Assembly (NCBI GenBank): GCA_026002935.1 | Contig: BPGH01000001.1 | Location: forward strand, 235,965-299,964 | Origin: Acidimicrobiia bacterium | GTDB lineage: Bacteria > Actinomycetota > Acidimicrobiia > IMCC26256 > PALSA-610 | Direction: 5' to 3' | DNA length: 64,000 bases | The notes under the pieces: model-generated | What the model saw: the letters and a program-made list of their open reading frames with translations, nothing else | The model's database searches: none | What the model was told of the DNA's origin: nothing | Made by a program: the position numbers and the translations under genes | Part shown: one piece after another, positions 16,169 to 25,314 of the stretch | Position numbering within the stretch: position 1 is the first letter of the stretch | Layout of the letters: each line of letters begins with the position of its first letter

Positions 16169-16866
16169 GCGCACGTGCGTCGGCCAAGAAGCAGGCGGGG
16201 CGCGGCTCGCGACTGCCGCTGTTCCCGCTCCTGATCGGTGCCGTCGCCGTGCTCGGCGTGGTGGGCATCGCCTGGGCCGCGACCAGCGGAGGCGGTGACG
16301 GGGACGACCCGGCCGAGGCACCCGGCGGCGAGACCCGCGAGGTGACCGTCGAGGGGGACGCGCTGGCGCAGTTCCCGTCCTCGGCGCCCAACGACCGCCC
16401 CGACGCGGTCGCGCCGACGCTCGAGGGGGAGGACTTCGCCGGCCGGCCCGTCACCATCGCGCCCGACGGGCGCGCGAAGGCCGTGTTCTTCGTGGCCCAC
16501 TGGTGCCCGCACTGCCAGGCCGAGGTGCCGCGGCTCGCGCAGTGGCTCGACTCGCACGAGCTGCCCGACGGGGTCGACGTCTACGTCGTGTCGACCCGGG
16601 TCGACCCCAACGCCGGCAACTACCCCCCCTCCGCGTGGCTGGCGCGCGAGGGGCTCGACTCGTTGCCGACGATCGTCGACAGCGAATCGCTCGACGCCCT
16701 CGTCGCGTACGGGGCGGGCGGGTTCCCCTACGTCGTGTACCTCGACGGGGACAACCGTGTGCTGCTGCGCACGGCCGGTGAGTACCCCGAGGGCGACGAG
16801 GTCTACACGCGGATCTTCGACGCGCTCGCCGCGGGCGGCGAAGGCCTCGAGGACCCGCGCGGCTGA
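16165..16866 (+). CDS. Membrane-anchored thioredoxin-like disulfide oxidoreductase
   Basis: A TlpA/DsbA-like protein of about 233 residues. A single N-terminal transmembrane helix (LFPLLIGAVAVLGVVGIAWA, about 19-38) is followed by a Gly/Asp-rich linker. A thioredoxin domain then carries the active site AHWCPHCQAEVPRL and the cis-proline loop GGFPYVVYLDG. The ATG has a strong GAGGAGG Shine-Dalgarno, which argues for independent initiation although the upstream dsbB frame reads through. It is the likely partner of that DsbB. Confidence 0.88.
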   Translation: MSARASAKKQAGRGSRLPLFPLLIGAVAVLGVVGIAWAATSGGGDGDDPAEAPGGETREVTVEGDALAQFPSSAPNDRPDAVAPTLEGEDFAGRPVTIAPDGRAKAVFFVAHWCPHCQAEVPRLAQWLDSHELPDGVDVYVVSTRVDPNAGNYPPSAWLAREGLDSLPTIVDSESLDALVAYGAGGFPYVVYLDGDNRVLLRTAGEYPEGDEVYTRIFDALAAGGEGLEDPRG

Positions 16867-16902
16867 CCGGACCGGCCGCCGTCCCGCCGCGCGCCGGGCC
16901 GG

Positions 16903-17409
16903 CTACTCGGACGCGGGGGTCTGCGCGATCTTGCGCGTGATGTACGCCGAGAAGTACCCGCGGTAGCGCTCCTGCAGCTCCGGCAGCTTCCAGTCGCCGC
17001 CGGTGATCAGGCGGCGGCAGCTCGGCGTCCCGCACGCGCACACGAACTCGTCGTAGTCGTTCGTGTCGGTCATCGCGTAGTCGAAGCACAGCTCCTCGCC
17101 CGCGACCACGTCGGTCATCGTGACGAGCAGCAGCGAGCCGACGATGCCGCAGTTCGGCTCGCACGAGTGGTTGACGTAGTCGGCGGGCGCGAACGGGGGC
17201 AGGCTCACCAGGTACAGCCGGTCGTCGACCTGCAGCGAGTGGGTGCGCAGCTCCTCGGCGAGGAGGTCGAACTCGGCGCGCTCGACGACGTGGCCGCCGA
17301 ACCCCGCGACGGTCGTCCCGGCCGGGATGTCGGCGGTCGCGAACACGCCGAGCCCCTTCGCGCCGGCGTCTCGCACCTGCGCGAGCGGCGTGAGCCACGA
17401 CTGGTGCAC
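16903..17409 (-). CDS. SET-domain protein (putative lysine methyltransferase)
   Basis: A 168-residue SET domain. It has GAKGLGVFATADIPAGTTV at the start, the SAM/knot motif YVNHSCEPNCGIVG, then GEELCFDYAM and a post-SET-like CACGTPSCRRLI with three Cys. These are all the elements of an active SET fold. The GTG at 17409 has GGAGG 4 bp upstream; an upstream GTG would add 29 residues. Bacterial SET proteins of this kind have unknown targets. Confidence 0.85.
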   Translation of the reverse strand: MHQSWLTPLAQVRDAGAKGLGVFATADIPAGTTVAGFGGHVVERAEFDLLAEELRTHSLQVDDRLYLVSLPPFAPADYVNHSCEPNCGIVGSLLLVTMTDVVAGEELCFDYAMTDTNDYDEFVCACGTPSCRRLITGGDWKLPELQERYRGYFSAYITRKIAQTPASE

Positions 17410-17528
17410 GGCGCCTCCTGGGGGGTCGGTGCGCGGGAGCGGGAACTGACGGATCGGGCCGCCGGCCGGCGTCACCCATCGTCGCCGGTGCGGCACCGGC
17501 GGGCGGGATCGGGAACACTAGCCCGCCG

Positions 17529-17907
17529 ATGGAGCGGCCAACGGTGTACGAGGCCGTCGGGGGCCAACCGTTCTTCGACGCGCTGGTCGGCGCCTTCGCC
17601 CGGCGCGTCGAGCGCGACCCGCGGTTGCGGCCGCTGTACCCCGAGGACCTCGGTCCCGGCATGCGCGCGCTCGCGCTGTTCCTCGCCCAGTACTGGGGCG
17701 GCCCGCCCGAGTACAGCGCGAGGAGGGGCCACCCGAGGTTGCGCATGCGTCACCTGCCGTTCGCCATCGGCGAGGTGGAACGCGACGCGTGGCTCGCCGC
17801 GATGCTCGACGCGCTCGCCGAGGTCGCGCCCCCGCCCGGGATCGCCGCCGCGCATGCGCGACCACTTCACGGTGGCCGCGGCCGCGATGGTGAACCACCC
17901 GTCCTGA
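17529..17907 (+). CDS. glbO: Group II truncated haemoglobin, one apparent frameshift near the C-terminus
   Basis: A truncated globin of the GlbO class, likely for oxygen or NO chemistry. The start MERPTVYEAVGGQPFFDALV has the B-helix pattern. Further on come YPEDLGPGMRALALFLAQYW (tyrosine and tryptophan of group II) and LRMRHLPFAIG with the proximal His. A shift near 17850-17858 is needed to continue into MRDHFTVAAAAMVNHPS, which closes the H helix at the TGA 17905-17907. Total about 125 residues. Confidence 0.83.
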
Positions 17908-17983
17908 GCCGTCCGCCGCCCCGGGGCGCCGCCGGCGACCGCCGGGGCGCCGACCGGGCGGCCGGGGGCGCGACAATGGCGCC

Positions 17984-18984
17984 GTGAGCAGACGCCGCGA
18001 CCGGGAGCGCCTCGCGCGCCGGCGCCTCGCGTCGGCCCCCCGGGCGCGCGACGCACGGCCGGAGCGCCGCGCGCCGGTCCGCCCGGGGCGACTGTCGCCG
18101 CCGCGGCCCGTGCCGCCGGAGATCCCGCGGCCGCCGTACGCGCCCGACGCGCCGGTGCTCGTGCCCGCCGTGCCCCCGTCGGAGCGCACGGAGCGCATGC
18201 GGGTCGGCCGGGCGCGCCGCCGCGCGAGGTGCTGGCCGAGCTCGCCGCCGCGGTGCGGCCCGGGATCACGACCGACGAGCTCGACCGGATCTGCCACGAG
18301 GCGTGCATCGCCCGGGGCGGCTACCCGAGCCCCCTCCACTACAAGGGCTTCCCGAAGTCGCTGTGCACGTCGGTCAACGAGGTGATCTGCCACGGGATCC
18401 CCGACGACCGCCCGCTGCGCGACGGCGACATCGTCAACTGCGACGTCACGATCTACCTCGGCGGGGTGCACGGCGACTGCAACGCCACGTTCCTCGTCGG
18501 CGACGTCGACGAGGCCGGCCGCGACCTGGTGCGCGTCACCCGCGAGGCGATGTGGCGGGGCATCGAGGCCGTGCGGCCCGGCGTCCCGGTCAACGAGATC
18601 GGCCGGGCGATCCAGGAGCACGCCGAGGCCCACGGGTTCGGCGTCGTGCGCGCGTTCGTCGGGCACGGCATCGGCGAGGAGTTCCACACCGCGCCGTCGG
18701 TCCCCCACTACTTCGACCCGAACGCCGACACCCTGCTCGAGCCGGGGATGACGTTCACGATCGAGCCGATGATCACCGAGGGGTCGTGGGAGCTCGGGCG
18801 CATCTGGGCCGACGGGTGGACGGCACCGACCCGCGACCGGTCGCGCTGCGCGCAGTTCGAGCACACGGTCCTCGTCACGACCGGCGGCGTCGAGGTGCTG
18901 ACGCTGCCTGCCCGGCGAGCCGCCCGGGTCCTGACCGCGCCGGGCCCTTCTGCCGCGGGCGCCGGCCCTCGCCGTCGGGACTAG
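17984..18984 (+). CDS. map: Methionine aminopeptidase, type I, one apparent frameshift
   Basis: Removes the initiator methionine. The GTG at 17984 begins a basic N-terminal extension with the Pro-rich [17 protein letters not shown] seen in long actinobacterial MetAPs. The frame shifts near 18205-18225, inside a GC-rich run after SERTERMRV. The catalytic domain then has ICHGIPD (His), VNCDVT and GDCNATF (two Asp), GHGIGEEFH (His), TIEPMI and QFEHT (two Glu), so all five metal ligands are present. A GACAAT -10-like box lies 7 bp before the start. Confidence 0.88.
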
Positions 18985-18985
18985 G

Positions 18986-19002
18986 GTGAGAACCGCTCTC
19001 AC
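18986..19002. promoter_or_regulatory. Candidate Zur operator directly before znuC
   Basis: GTGAGAACCGCTCTCAC is a perfect inverted repeat (6-bp arms, 5-bp centre) abutting the znuC ATG. It has the TGA-xAA...TCA layout of actinobacterial Zur boxes but is not identical to the published consensus. Binding by the Fur-family protein at 15055 is inference. Confidence 0.55.
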
Positions 19003-19756
19003 ATGACTGCCGCCGACGCGCTGCGGGCCGAAGGGGTCTGGTTCTCCTACGGGACGACGCCGGTGCTCGAGGACGTCTCGTTCTCGGTGCGCGCCGGCGA
19101 GTTCGCCGCGCTCGTGGGGCCGAACGGCAGCGGCAAGTCGACGCTGCTGCGCGTCCTGCTCGGCCTCGCCCGGCCCGAGCGCGGGCGCGTCGAGCTGCTC
19201 GGCGAGGACCCCCGCCACCTCGGCGCCCGCTGGCGCGTCGGGTACGTCCCGCAGCGCCTGCTCCTGCCGCCCGACCTGCCGGCGACCGTGGAGGAGGTCG
19301 TGCGGGCCGGGCGGGTCGCCCGCCGCGGCTGGTGGCGCTGGCCGACCCGCGAGGACGAGCGCGCGGTCGCGCACGCCCTCGACGCCGTCGCGCTCGGGGC
19401 GCAGCGGCGGCGGCGCATGCGCGAGCTGTCGGGCGGCCAGCAGCAGCGGGTCCTGATCGCGAAGGCCCTGGTCGGCGACCCGGAGGTGCTGGTGCTCGAC
19501 GAGCCGATCGCGGGCGTCGACGCCGAGTCGCAGCGCCTGTTCCGCGACTCGCTCGTCCACCTCGTCGCCCAGCACGGCACGACGGTGCTGCTCGTCTCCC
19601 ACGAGCTCGGCGCGGTGGCCGACGACCTCGACCACGTGATCGTGCTCAAGCGGCGGGTGGTGTTCGACGGCACGCCCGCGCGAGCTCGCCGGGCGCGGGG
19701 TGAGCCTCGGGGTCCACGCCGAGGCGCTCCCGCTGTGGCTGGAGGAGCTGACCTGA
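19003..19756 (+). CDS. znuC: Zinc/manganese ABC transporter ATP-binding protein, one apparent frameshift
   Basis: The ATPase of a cluster 9 metal importer. Walker A is GPNGSGKST (about residues 39-47), the Q-loop is in VPQRLLLPP, the signature is ELSGGQQQR, and Walker B is VLVLDEPIAGVD with SHELG as the H-loop. The frame shifts near 19680, after FDGTPA; the correct tail reads GRGVSLGVHAEALPLWLEEL and stops at 19754-19756. That TGA overlaps the znuB ATG (TGATG). Specificity for zinc is suggested by the upstream palindrome and the Fur-family gene. Confidence 0.86.
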
Positions 19757-20591
19757 TGCCCTGGCCGTTCGAACGCGAGTACATGCAGCTCGCCCTCGTC
19801 GCCGGCGTCGCCGTCGGCGCCTGCGCGCCGCTCATCGGCGCGTTCCTGGTCCAGAAGCGGATGTCGCTCATCGGCGACGGGATCGGCCACGTCGCGTTCG
19901 CGGGTGTCGCCGCCGGGCCTGCTGCTCGACGTCTGGCCGATCTGGTCGGCGCTGGTCGCGTCGGTGACCGCCGCGGTCGCGATCGAGTGGCTGCGGTCGC
20001 ACCAGCGCACCTCGGGTGACCTGCTGCTCGCGCTGGCGTTCTACGGCGGGATCGCGCTCGCCGTCGTGCTCGCCAGCCGGGCGGACGCGGGCGCGGTGAA
20101 CGTCGTGCCGTACCTGTTCGGGTCGATCCTCACCGTCACGTGGTCCGACGTCCGCGTGGTGGTCGCGCTCGGGCTCGTCATCGTCGCGACGCTGGCGGTC
20201 GCGGGCCGCGCCCTGTTCGCGATCGTGCTCGACGAGGAGTCGGCGCGCGTCTCGGGGCTCCCGGTCGACGGGCTCAACGCCGTGCTCGCCGCGCTGACCG
20301 CCGTCACCATCGTCGCCGCGATGCGCGTGGTCGGCGTGCTCCTGGTCGCGGCGCTGATGGTGCTCCCGGTCGCGGCGAGCCGGCTGTTCGCCCGGTCGTT
20401 CGCTCGGGACCATGGTCGCCGCGGCCGGCGTCGGCGTCGCGTCGGTCGTCGCCGGGCTCGCCGCCGCCCGCCGGTGGGAGCTCGCGCCCGGCGGTGCGAT
20501 CGTGTGCACGAGCGTCGCCGTCTACGCGCTCGCCGCGCTCGCCGCGGGCGTCGGGCGGCGGGCCGGCGCGGGCCCGATCGTCTCGCGCTGA
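19756..20591 (+). CDS. znuB: Zinc/manganese ABC transporter permease, two apparent frameshifts
   Basis: A membrane permease of the ZnuB/MntB family. The first helices AFLVQKRMSLIGDGIGHVAF contain the conserved cytoplasmic loop. The frame shifts near 19910; the middle part has the family helices from WPIWSALVASVTAAVAIEWL to MRVVGVLLVAALMVLPVAAS. A second shift near 20400 leads to MVAAAGVGVASVVAGLAAA and the stop at 20589-20591. About eight or nine helices are visible in total. No substrate-binding protein (ZnuA) is in the window. Confidence 0.82.
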
Positions 20592-20613
20592 CCCGGCGCC
20601 CGCGGCGCGCCCG

Positions 20614-21930
20614 TCACGACCAGAAGCTGCGCTCGCCCGGGTCGTCGGGCGGTCCCGCCGCGGCCGCCGGGCGGTCCCCCGCGGCCGGCACCTCCGTCGC
20701 CGGCGGGCGGCACGGGGCCGGCACGGTCCGGGCCGCGCCGGGGGCGCGCCGCCGGCCACCACGCGCGCGGCGAGCCACGTGGTGATCGGCACCGACGCGA
20801 CGAGCCCGACGCTGCCGACCAGCGCGCGGACGATCTCGGTCGCGACGACCTCGCTGTTCGCGACGGTCCCGAGCGACTGCTGCGACAGCACGAACAGCAG
20901 CATCACGGGGAGCGCGGCGCCCGCGTACGCGAGCGCGAGCGTGTTGACCGTCGACGCGATGTGGTCGCGCCCGATGCGGAGGCCCGATCGGTACAGCGCC
21001 CCCGGCGGCATCGCCGGGTTCGCACGGCGCAGCTCCGCGACCGCCGACACCTGGGTGACCGTCACGTCGTCGAGCGCCCCGAGCGCACCGATCACGATGC
21101 CGCCGAGCACCAGGCCGCTCACGTCGACCCCGCCCGCGAGCTGCTGGAGGAGCACCGCCTCCTCCGACGCGTACCCGGAGAACTCGCCGAGCGCGGTGAA
21201 GATCGCGGAGAGGACGACCGTCAGGGCGAGCGACGCGAGGGTCCCGAGGAGCGCGACGGTCGTCATCATCGAGAACCCGTGCGCGAGGTACAGGGCGACG
21301 TACGCGATCGCCGCCGAACCGAGCACGGCGACGGGCACGGCGCCGTGGCCGTCGAGGATCGCCGGGAGCACGAACTGCAGGATCACCACGAGGCTCACCG
21401 CGATCCCGCCCAGCGCGGCGAGCCCGCGCAGCCGCCCGAGCACGACGACCGCGAGCGCGAAGAGCACGGCCGCGGCGAGCAGCACCGGGCGGCGCTGGCG
21501 GTCCGCGTACTGGTAGTCGAAGCCCGGTTCGGCACCGGGCACGTGGTTGAGCACGACGCGGTCGCCGCGCGCGAGGTCGGGGGTGGTCGCGGCGTCGGTC
21601 GAGAACGACAGCGTGCGCGTCGCGCCCGCGTCCGGCCCCTGGGTCAGGCGGACCTCGACGAAGCGGCACTCGACACCGCTCTCGGGCGTGGTGCCCCTCG
21701 CAGGGCCCGGTCGTGACGCCGACGACCCGGGCCTCGTACACGTCGTCCGCGAGGAGCCCGGTCGCGTCGCGCTCGGCGTCGCTGCCGAAGCCGATCACCC
21801 ACATCCAGCCGGCGACGACCACCGCGATCGCGACCGTCACGGCGACGAGCGTTCGGCGCGTGCGGGGCGAGACGACCACGTCGTGGCCGTGGGCGTGGGC
21901 GTGGGAGTGCGCGGGCGCGGGTCCGGCCAT
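20614..21930 (-). CDS. YibE/F-family membrane protein with His-rich N-terminus, two apparent frameshifts
   Basis: A multi-helix YibE/F-like protein. The N-terminus has a histidine-rich run, HSHAHAHGHD, then a helix VAVTIAVVVAGWMWVIG-like (about 25-45). The frame shifts near 21690-21705; the main part has VLFALAVVVLGRLRGLAALG, then FSGYASEEAVLLQQLAGGVD and LGALDDVTVTQVSAV, which are family signatures. A second shift near 20740 gives the tail ending ERSFWS. Function unknown; the His stretch and the convergent znuCB operon hint at a metal link, which is inference. Confidence 0.78.
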   Translation of the reverse strand: MAGPAPAHSHAHAHGHDVVVSPRTRRTLVAVTVAIAVVVAGWMWVIGFGSDAERDATGLLADDVYEARVVGVTTGPCEGHHARERCRVPLRRGPPDPGAGRGRDAHAVVLDRRRDHPRPRARRPRRAQPRARCRTGLRLPVRGPPAPPGAARRGRALRARGRRARAAARARRAGRDRGEPRGDPAVRAPGDPRRPRRRARRRARFGGDRVRRPVPRARVLDDDDRRAPRDPRVARPDGRPLRDLHRARRVLRVRVGGGGAPPAARGRGRRERPGARRHRDRCARGARRRDGHPGVGGRGAAPCEPGDAAGGAVPIGPPHRARPHRVDGQHARARVRGRRAPRDAAVRAVAAVARDRREQRGRRDRDRPRAGRQRRARRVGADHHVARRARGGRRRAPGAARTVPAPCRPPATEVPAAGDRPAAAAGPPDDPGERSFWS

Positions 21931-22004
21931 CGCCCTCAGTGTGGCGTCGCCCGGTGGCCGCGGCGCGGACGGGTGCACGCCGCGGCGGTGCTACGTTTCG
22001 CCGC

Positions 22005-22772
22005 GTGCGGCTCCGGGGCGAGAAGGCGCTCGTCACCGGCTCGACCTCCGGCATCGGACGCGCGATCGCCTGCGAGTTCGCGCGCCAGGGCGCCCAGGTC
22101 GTCGTCACCGGGCGCGACGGCCGCCGCGGCGCGCAGGTCGTCGACCTGATCCGCTCGGAGGGCGGGGTCGCGCACTTCGTCCCGGCCGACCTGTCCGACG
22201 AGGACGCGTGCGCGGACCTCGTCGCGACGGCGGTCGGGCTGCTCGGCGGCTGCAGCGTCCTCGTCAACAACGCCGCGGGCGGCGACGCACCCGACGGCCC
22301 CGTCGCCGACCTGAGCACCGCGGCGTGGGAGGCGATCCTCCGGGTCGACCTCACGGCGCCGTTCTGGTGCTGCCGGGCCGTGATCCCGCACATGCGGCGG
22401 GCGGGCCGCGGCGCCATCGTCAACATCTCGAGCCGCCAGGCGACGCGCGCCAGCCGCGGCCTCGCCGCGTACATCGCCGCCAAGGGCGGCCTCAACGCGC
22501 TGACGCGAGCGATCGCGGTCGACTACGCGGCCGACGGGATCCGGTGCAACACGATCAGCCCCGGCTACGTCCTCAACGACCGCCGCGACGCGGACCTCCC
22601 GCCCGAGCGCCGCGCCCGGTACGAGGGGATGCACCTCACGCGCCTCGGCACCGCGGCCGACGTCGCCCACGCGGCCGTGTACCTCGCGAGCGACGAGTCC
22701 GGCTTCGTGACCGGCACGAACCTCGAGCTCGACGGCGGGAGCAGCATCGCCCGCGGGCTCACCCTCGGATAG
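22005..22772 (+). CDS. Short-chain dehydrogenase/reductase (SDR)
   Basis: A 255-residue classical SDR. The cofactor motif is TGSTSGIGRA (about 11-20) and NNAAG is near 88. The catalytic serine lies in NISSRQA, and YIAAKGG carries the Tyr and Lys of the YxxxK motif (YIAAK). The C-terminal GTNLELDGGSS is typical. The Arg after TG...GR favours NADP(H). It is intact. It is followed 6 bp later by a TIM-barrel isomerase-like gene, suggesting a two-gene sugar or polyol pathway. Confidence 0.88.
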   Translation: MRLRGEKALVTGSTSGIGRAIACEFARQGAQVVVTGRDGRRGAQVVDLIRSEGGVAHFVPADLSDEDACADLVATAVGLLGGCSVLVNNAAGGDAPDGPVADLSTAAWEAILRVDLTAPFWCCRAVIPHMRRAGRGAIVNISSRQATRASRGLAAYIAAKGGLNALTRAIAVDYAADGIRCNTISPGYVLNDRRDADLPPERRARYEGMHLTRLGTAADVAHAAVYLASDESGFVTGTNLELDGGSSIARGLTLG

Positions 22773-22778
22773 CGCGCC

Positions 22779-23614
22779 GTGCACCCCCGCGTCAGCGTCA
22801 GCGCGATCTCCACCTACCGGCTCTCGCTCGCCGAGGACCTCGAGTTCTGGGCGGCGCACGGCATCGACCACGTCGGGGTGTCGGTCGCGAAGCTGGAGGC
22901 GCACGGCTGGGACGCCGGCGCCCGGCTGGTCGCGCGGGCGTGCGACGACGGACTGCGCGTCGGGAACCTGATCGGGCTCGGCCCGTTCCACCTCGCGCGG
23001 CCCGCCCGGTGGGAGGAGCAGCGGGAGCGGCTGGTGCGCGCCGTCGACCTCGCGGCCGCGACCGGGGCGGGCTGCATGGTCTTCACGACGGGCCCGGCCG
23101 CGCCCCTCACCTGGGAGGAGGCCGCCGACGCGCTCGCCGAGGCGCTGGCGCCGGTGCTGCACGAGGCCGCGACGCGGCGGGTGCGGTTCGCGATCGAGCA
23201 CACGAACCCCCTCCGGGTCGACGTCGGGTTCGTCCACACGCTGCGCGACGCACTCGACCTGGCCGGGCGGCTCGGCACCGGGGTGTGCATGGAGGTCAAC
23301 GCGTGCTGGGCGGAGCGGGCGCTCGCCGCGACGGTGCGCGACGGCGTCGACCGCATCGCGCTCGTGCAGCTCAGCGACTTCCGCGTCGGCACGCACTGCA
23401 CGCCCGACCGGCTCGTGCCGGGCGACGGCGACGTGCCGCTCGCCCGGATCGTCGGCTCGCTCCTCGGCGCCGGCTACCGGGGCCGTTCGACGTGGAGCTC
23501 GTCGGCCCGCGCATCGAGGAGGAGGGCTACGCGTCGGCCGTCCCGCGCGCGGTGGCCGCCGTCGAGGCGCTGCTGCGTGACCTCGGCGAGGGGGCCGGTG
23601 CCTCAGACGGGTGA
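22779..23614 (+). CDS. Sugar phosphate isomerase/epimerase-like TIM-barrel protein, one apparent frameshift
   Basis: A xylose-isomerase-like TIM barrel (AP endonuclease 2 superfamily). Strands are visible from VSVSAISTYRL through FAIEHTNPLR, VCMEVNACWA and IALVQLSDFR, with the metal-binding Glu/His/Asp pattern of the family (IEH, MEVN, SDF). The frame shifts near 23480 after GAGYRG; the correct tail is PFDVELVGPRIEEEGYASAV, and it ends GAGASDG at 23614. Substrate unknown. The end overlaps the convergent DUF4190-type gene by 12 bp. Confidence 0.8.
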
Positions 23615-24316
23615 GCCGCGCTCGCAGGGCCCGTCGCTGGTGATCGCCTCGGTGCCGAAGCGCAGCGGGATCTGCGCGCAGACGGTCGCCGCGCCGATGC
23701 CGGCCGACGCCCTCCCGTGCGCATCTCGATCCGCCAGCGGGCCCGCTCCCAGTCCGACTCGGTCGCGAGGCCGATCGGGGTGCCGTCGGGCAGCGTCACG
23801 TCGTAGAAGGCGTCGTCGAACACCTCGATGGACGCGGCGTGCAGCACCTCGGCGTCGCGGACGGTCTGCGCCGCTGCGGATCGCGATCCCGCTCGCCTCC
23901 TCGACGAACCGGTCCGCGTCGTCGCGCATCGCGAAGCGGACGGCGTCGTCGGCGAAGACCACGATCGCCAGCGTCGCGACGGCGGCCAGCGCGACGCCCA
24001 CGTAGCCGAGCACCAGGCCGGCCAGGGCGAGCCCGTCGCCGCCCTCCGCGCCCTGCGACCGGCGGATCGCCCGGCGCGCGAGGTGACCGGTGACGACCGC
24101 GGTCACGGCGCCCACGACGAACAGGCAGACGAACTGCGCGAGGCCCGCGACGAGCGAGACGACGGCGAGCGGGTGCGTGCGCGGCCGCGCGGCCGGAGGG
24201 GACCCCGGCGGGGGCGGCCCCGGCGGCGGGGACCACGCACCCGGCGGCGCCGGGGGCGGGACGTCGCCGGTCGGCGGCGTGGCGCCGGGACCCGACCCGG
24301 GAGGCTCGGCCTGCAC
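23603..24316 (-). CDS. DUF4190-type membrane protein, two apparent frameshifts
   Basis: A Pro/Gly-rich cytoplasmic N-terminus (about 50 residues) is followed by two transmembrane helices from LAVVSLVAGLAQFVCLFVVG to LALAGLVLGYVGVALAAVA, the DUF4190 pattern. The extracytoplasmic part needs frame shifts near 23875 and 23715 and includes AAQTVRDAEVLHAASIEVFD, FYDVTLPDGTPIGLATES and a Cys pair near the end (VCAQIP, GPCERG). The GTG start has TAGGGT 7 bp upstream, a leaderless arrangement. Function unknown. Confidence 0.7.
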   Translation of the reverse strand: MQAEPPGSGPGATPPTGDVPPPAPPGAWSPPPGPPPPGSPPAARPRTHPLAVVSLVAGLAQFVCLFVVGAVTAVVTGHLARRAIRRSQGAEGGDGLALAGLVLGYVGVALAAVATLAIVVFADDAVRFAMRDDADRFVEEASGIAIRSGADRPRRRGAARRVHRGVRRRLLRRDAARRHPDRPRDRVGLGAGPLADRDAHGRASAGIGAATVCAQIPLRFGTEAITSDGPCERGSPV

Positions 24317-24330
24317 GGTTCGCACCCTAT

Positions 24331-24442
24331 CCCCCGTGCCCGGCCGCGCCGAGCCGGTCACGCGGACATCCATGTGCAGGGCCCGGGCCACGGACGGCCC
24401 GGGCCCCCGTGCCCGGCCGCGCCGAGCCGGTCACGCGGACAT
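24331..24442. repeat. Perfect 39-bp direct repeat flanking a hairpin
   Basis: The same 39 bp occur at 24331-24369 and 24404-24442 (period 73). The right copy contains the stop codon and last codons of the SDR gene at 24431. Between the copies lies an 11-bp perfect stem. Confidence 0.85.
24379..24406. terminator. Strong hairpin between two minus-strand genes
   Basis: GGGCCCGGGCC and its exact complement flank the loop ACGGAC. There is no T-run, as is common for high-GC actinobacterial terminators. It lies just past the stop of the SDR gene. Confidence 0.6.
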
Positions 24443-25220
24443 GAACGCCCCGCCGTCGACCATGAACGTCTGCCCGGTGAGGTAGCGGCACGCGTCGCTG
24501 CACAGGAACCACGCCACCGCGCCGATGTCGACCTCCGGGTCGCCCTGGCGCTGCATCGGGCAGTTCTCGACGAAGACCCGGTACCCCTCGCTGCGGCGTC
24601 CCGGCCTCGCCGTGGTGGGTCGGCGGCGGCCGGCGCGATGGCGTTCACGACGATCCCGTCGACCGCCCACTCGCGTGCGGCGGTGCGCGTCAGCGCCCGG
24701 ATCGCCTCCTTCGACGCGTTGTACGCCGCGAAGCCCCGCCCGCCGGTGATCCCCATCGACGACGCGAAGTTGACGATCCGCCCCCACCCCTGCCGCCTCA
24801 TGTGCGGGTACACGGCCTGCATCGCCCACAGCGTGCCCTTGACCCCCGAGCGTGTGGAAGACGTCGACGTCGTGCTCCGTCACCTCCGCGATCGCGCGCG
24901 AGCGGGCGGAACGTCTGCGCGTTGTTCACGAGGCAGTCGACCCGGCCGAAGCGCTCCACGGTCGCTCGCGACCATCGCCTCGATCTGGTCGCGCCGCTGC
25001 ACGTCGCAGGCGACACCGAGGTTCGGCACGCCGAGCGCGTCGAGCTCGGCGCACTCGCCTCGCGCAGCAGGTCGGGCTTCCACTCCGCGACCACGACGGA
25101 GGCTCCCCCCTTGCCGAGGTGCAGCGCCATCCCCTTCCCGATGCCCTTGCCCGCGCCGGTGACGACCACGACCCTGCCCTCGACCGTGTGCATCGCGCGC
25201 GTCTGCTCGACCGTGACCAC
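24431..25220 (-). CDS. Short-chain dehydrogenase/reductase, about five apparent frameshifts
   Basis: An SDR whose pieces fall in all three frames. In order they are: VVVVTGAGKGIGKGMALHLG (cofactor loop), VACDVQRRDQIEAMVA, VDCLVNNAQTF, IVNFASSMGITGGRGFAAYN (with the catalytic Ser), SKEAIRALTRTAAREWAVDG (Lys), and CRYLTGQTFMVDGGAFMSA at the end. The GTG at 25220 has GAGGAGG five bases upstream. The YxxxK motif reads YNASK. The indel density is the highest in the window and probably reflects poor local consensus quality. Confidence 0.75.
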
Positions 25221-25248
25221 CGCGCCCTCCTCCCTCGGCTCGCGAACC

Positions 25249-25282
25249 TGACGTGCGCGTCACCCTACGGGCGCCGTAGCGT
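25249..25282. promoter_or_regulatory. Divergent promoter/operator region between two SDR genes
   Basis: Two palindromes lie side by side: TGACGTGCGCGTCA (25249-25262) and CTACGGGCGCCGTAG (25265-25279). The second overlaps a minus-strand -10 TAGGGT (25267-25262) and a plus-strand -10 TAGCGT (25277-25282). A repressor bound here would cover both promoters; no regulator gene is adjacent. Confidence 0.5.
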
Positions 25283-25314
25283 CACCGCCGCCGGCTCACG
25301 GAGGACGGGGGGCG

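Noticed and set aside
14323..16557. 744-aa minus-strand open frame
   Set aside because: Runs antisense to fur, dsbB and thioredoxin; composition is that of a shadow frame.
24331..24442. CRISPR-like repeat
   Set aside because: Only two copies, one overlapping a coding end, and the spacer is a terminator stem; no cas genes.
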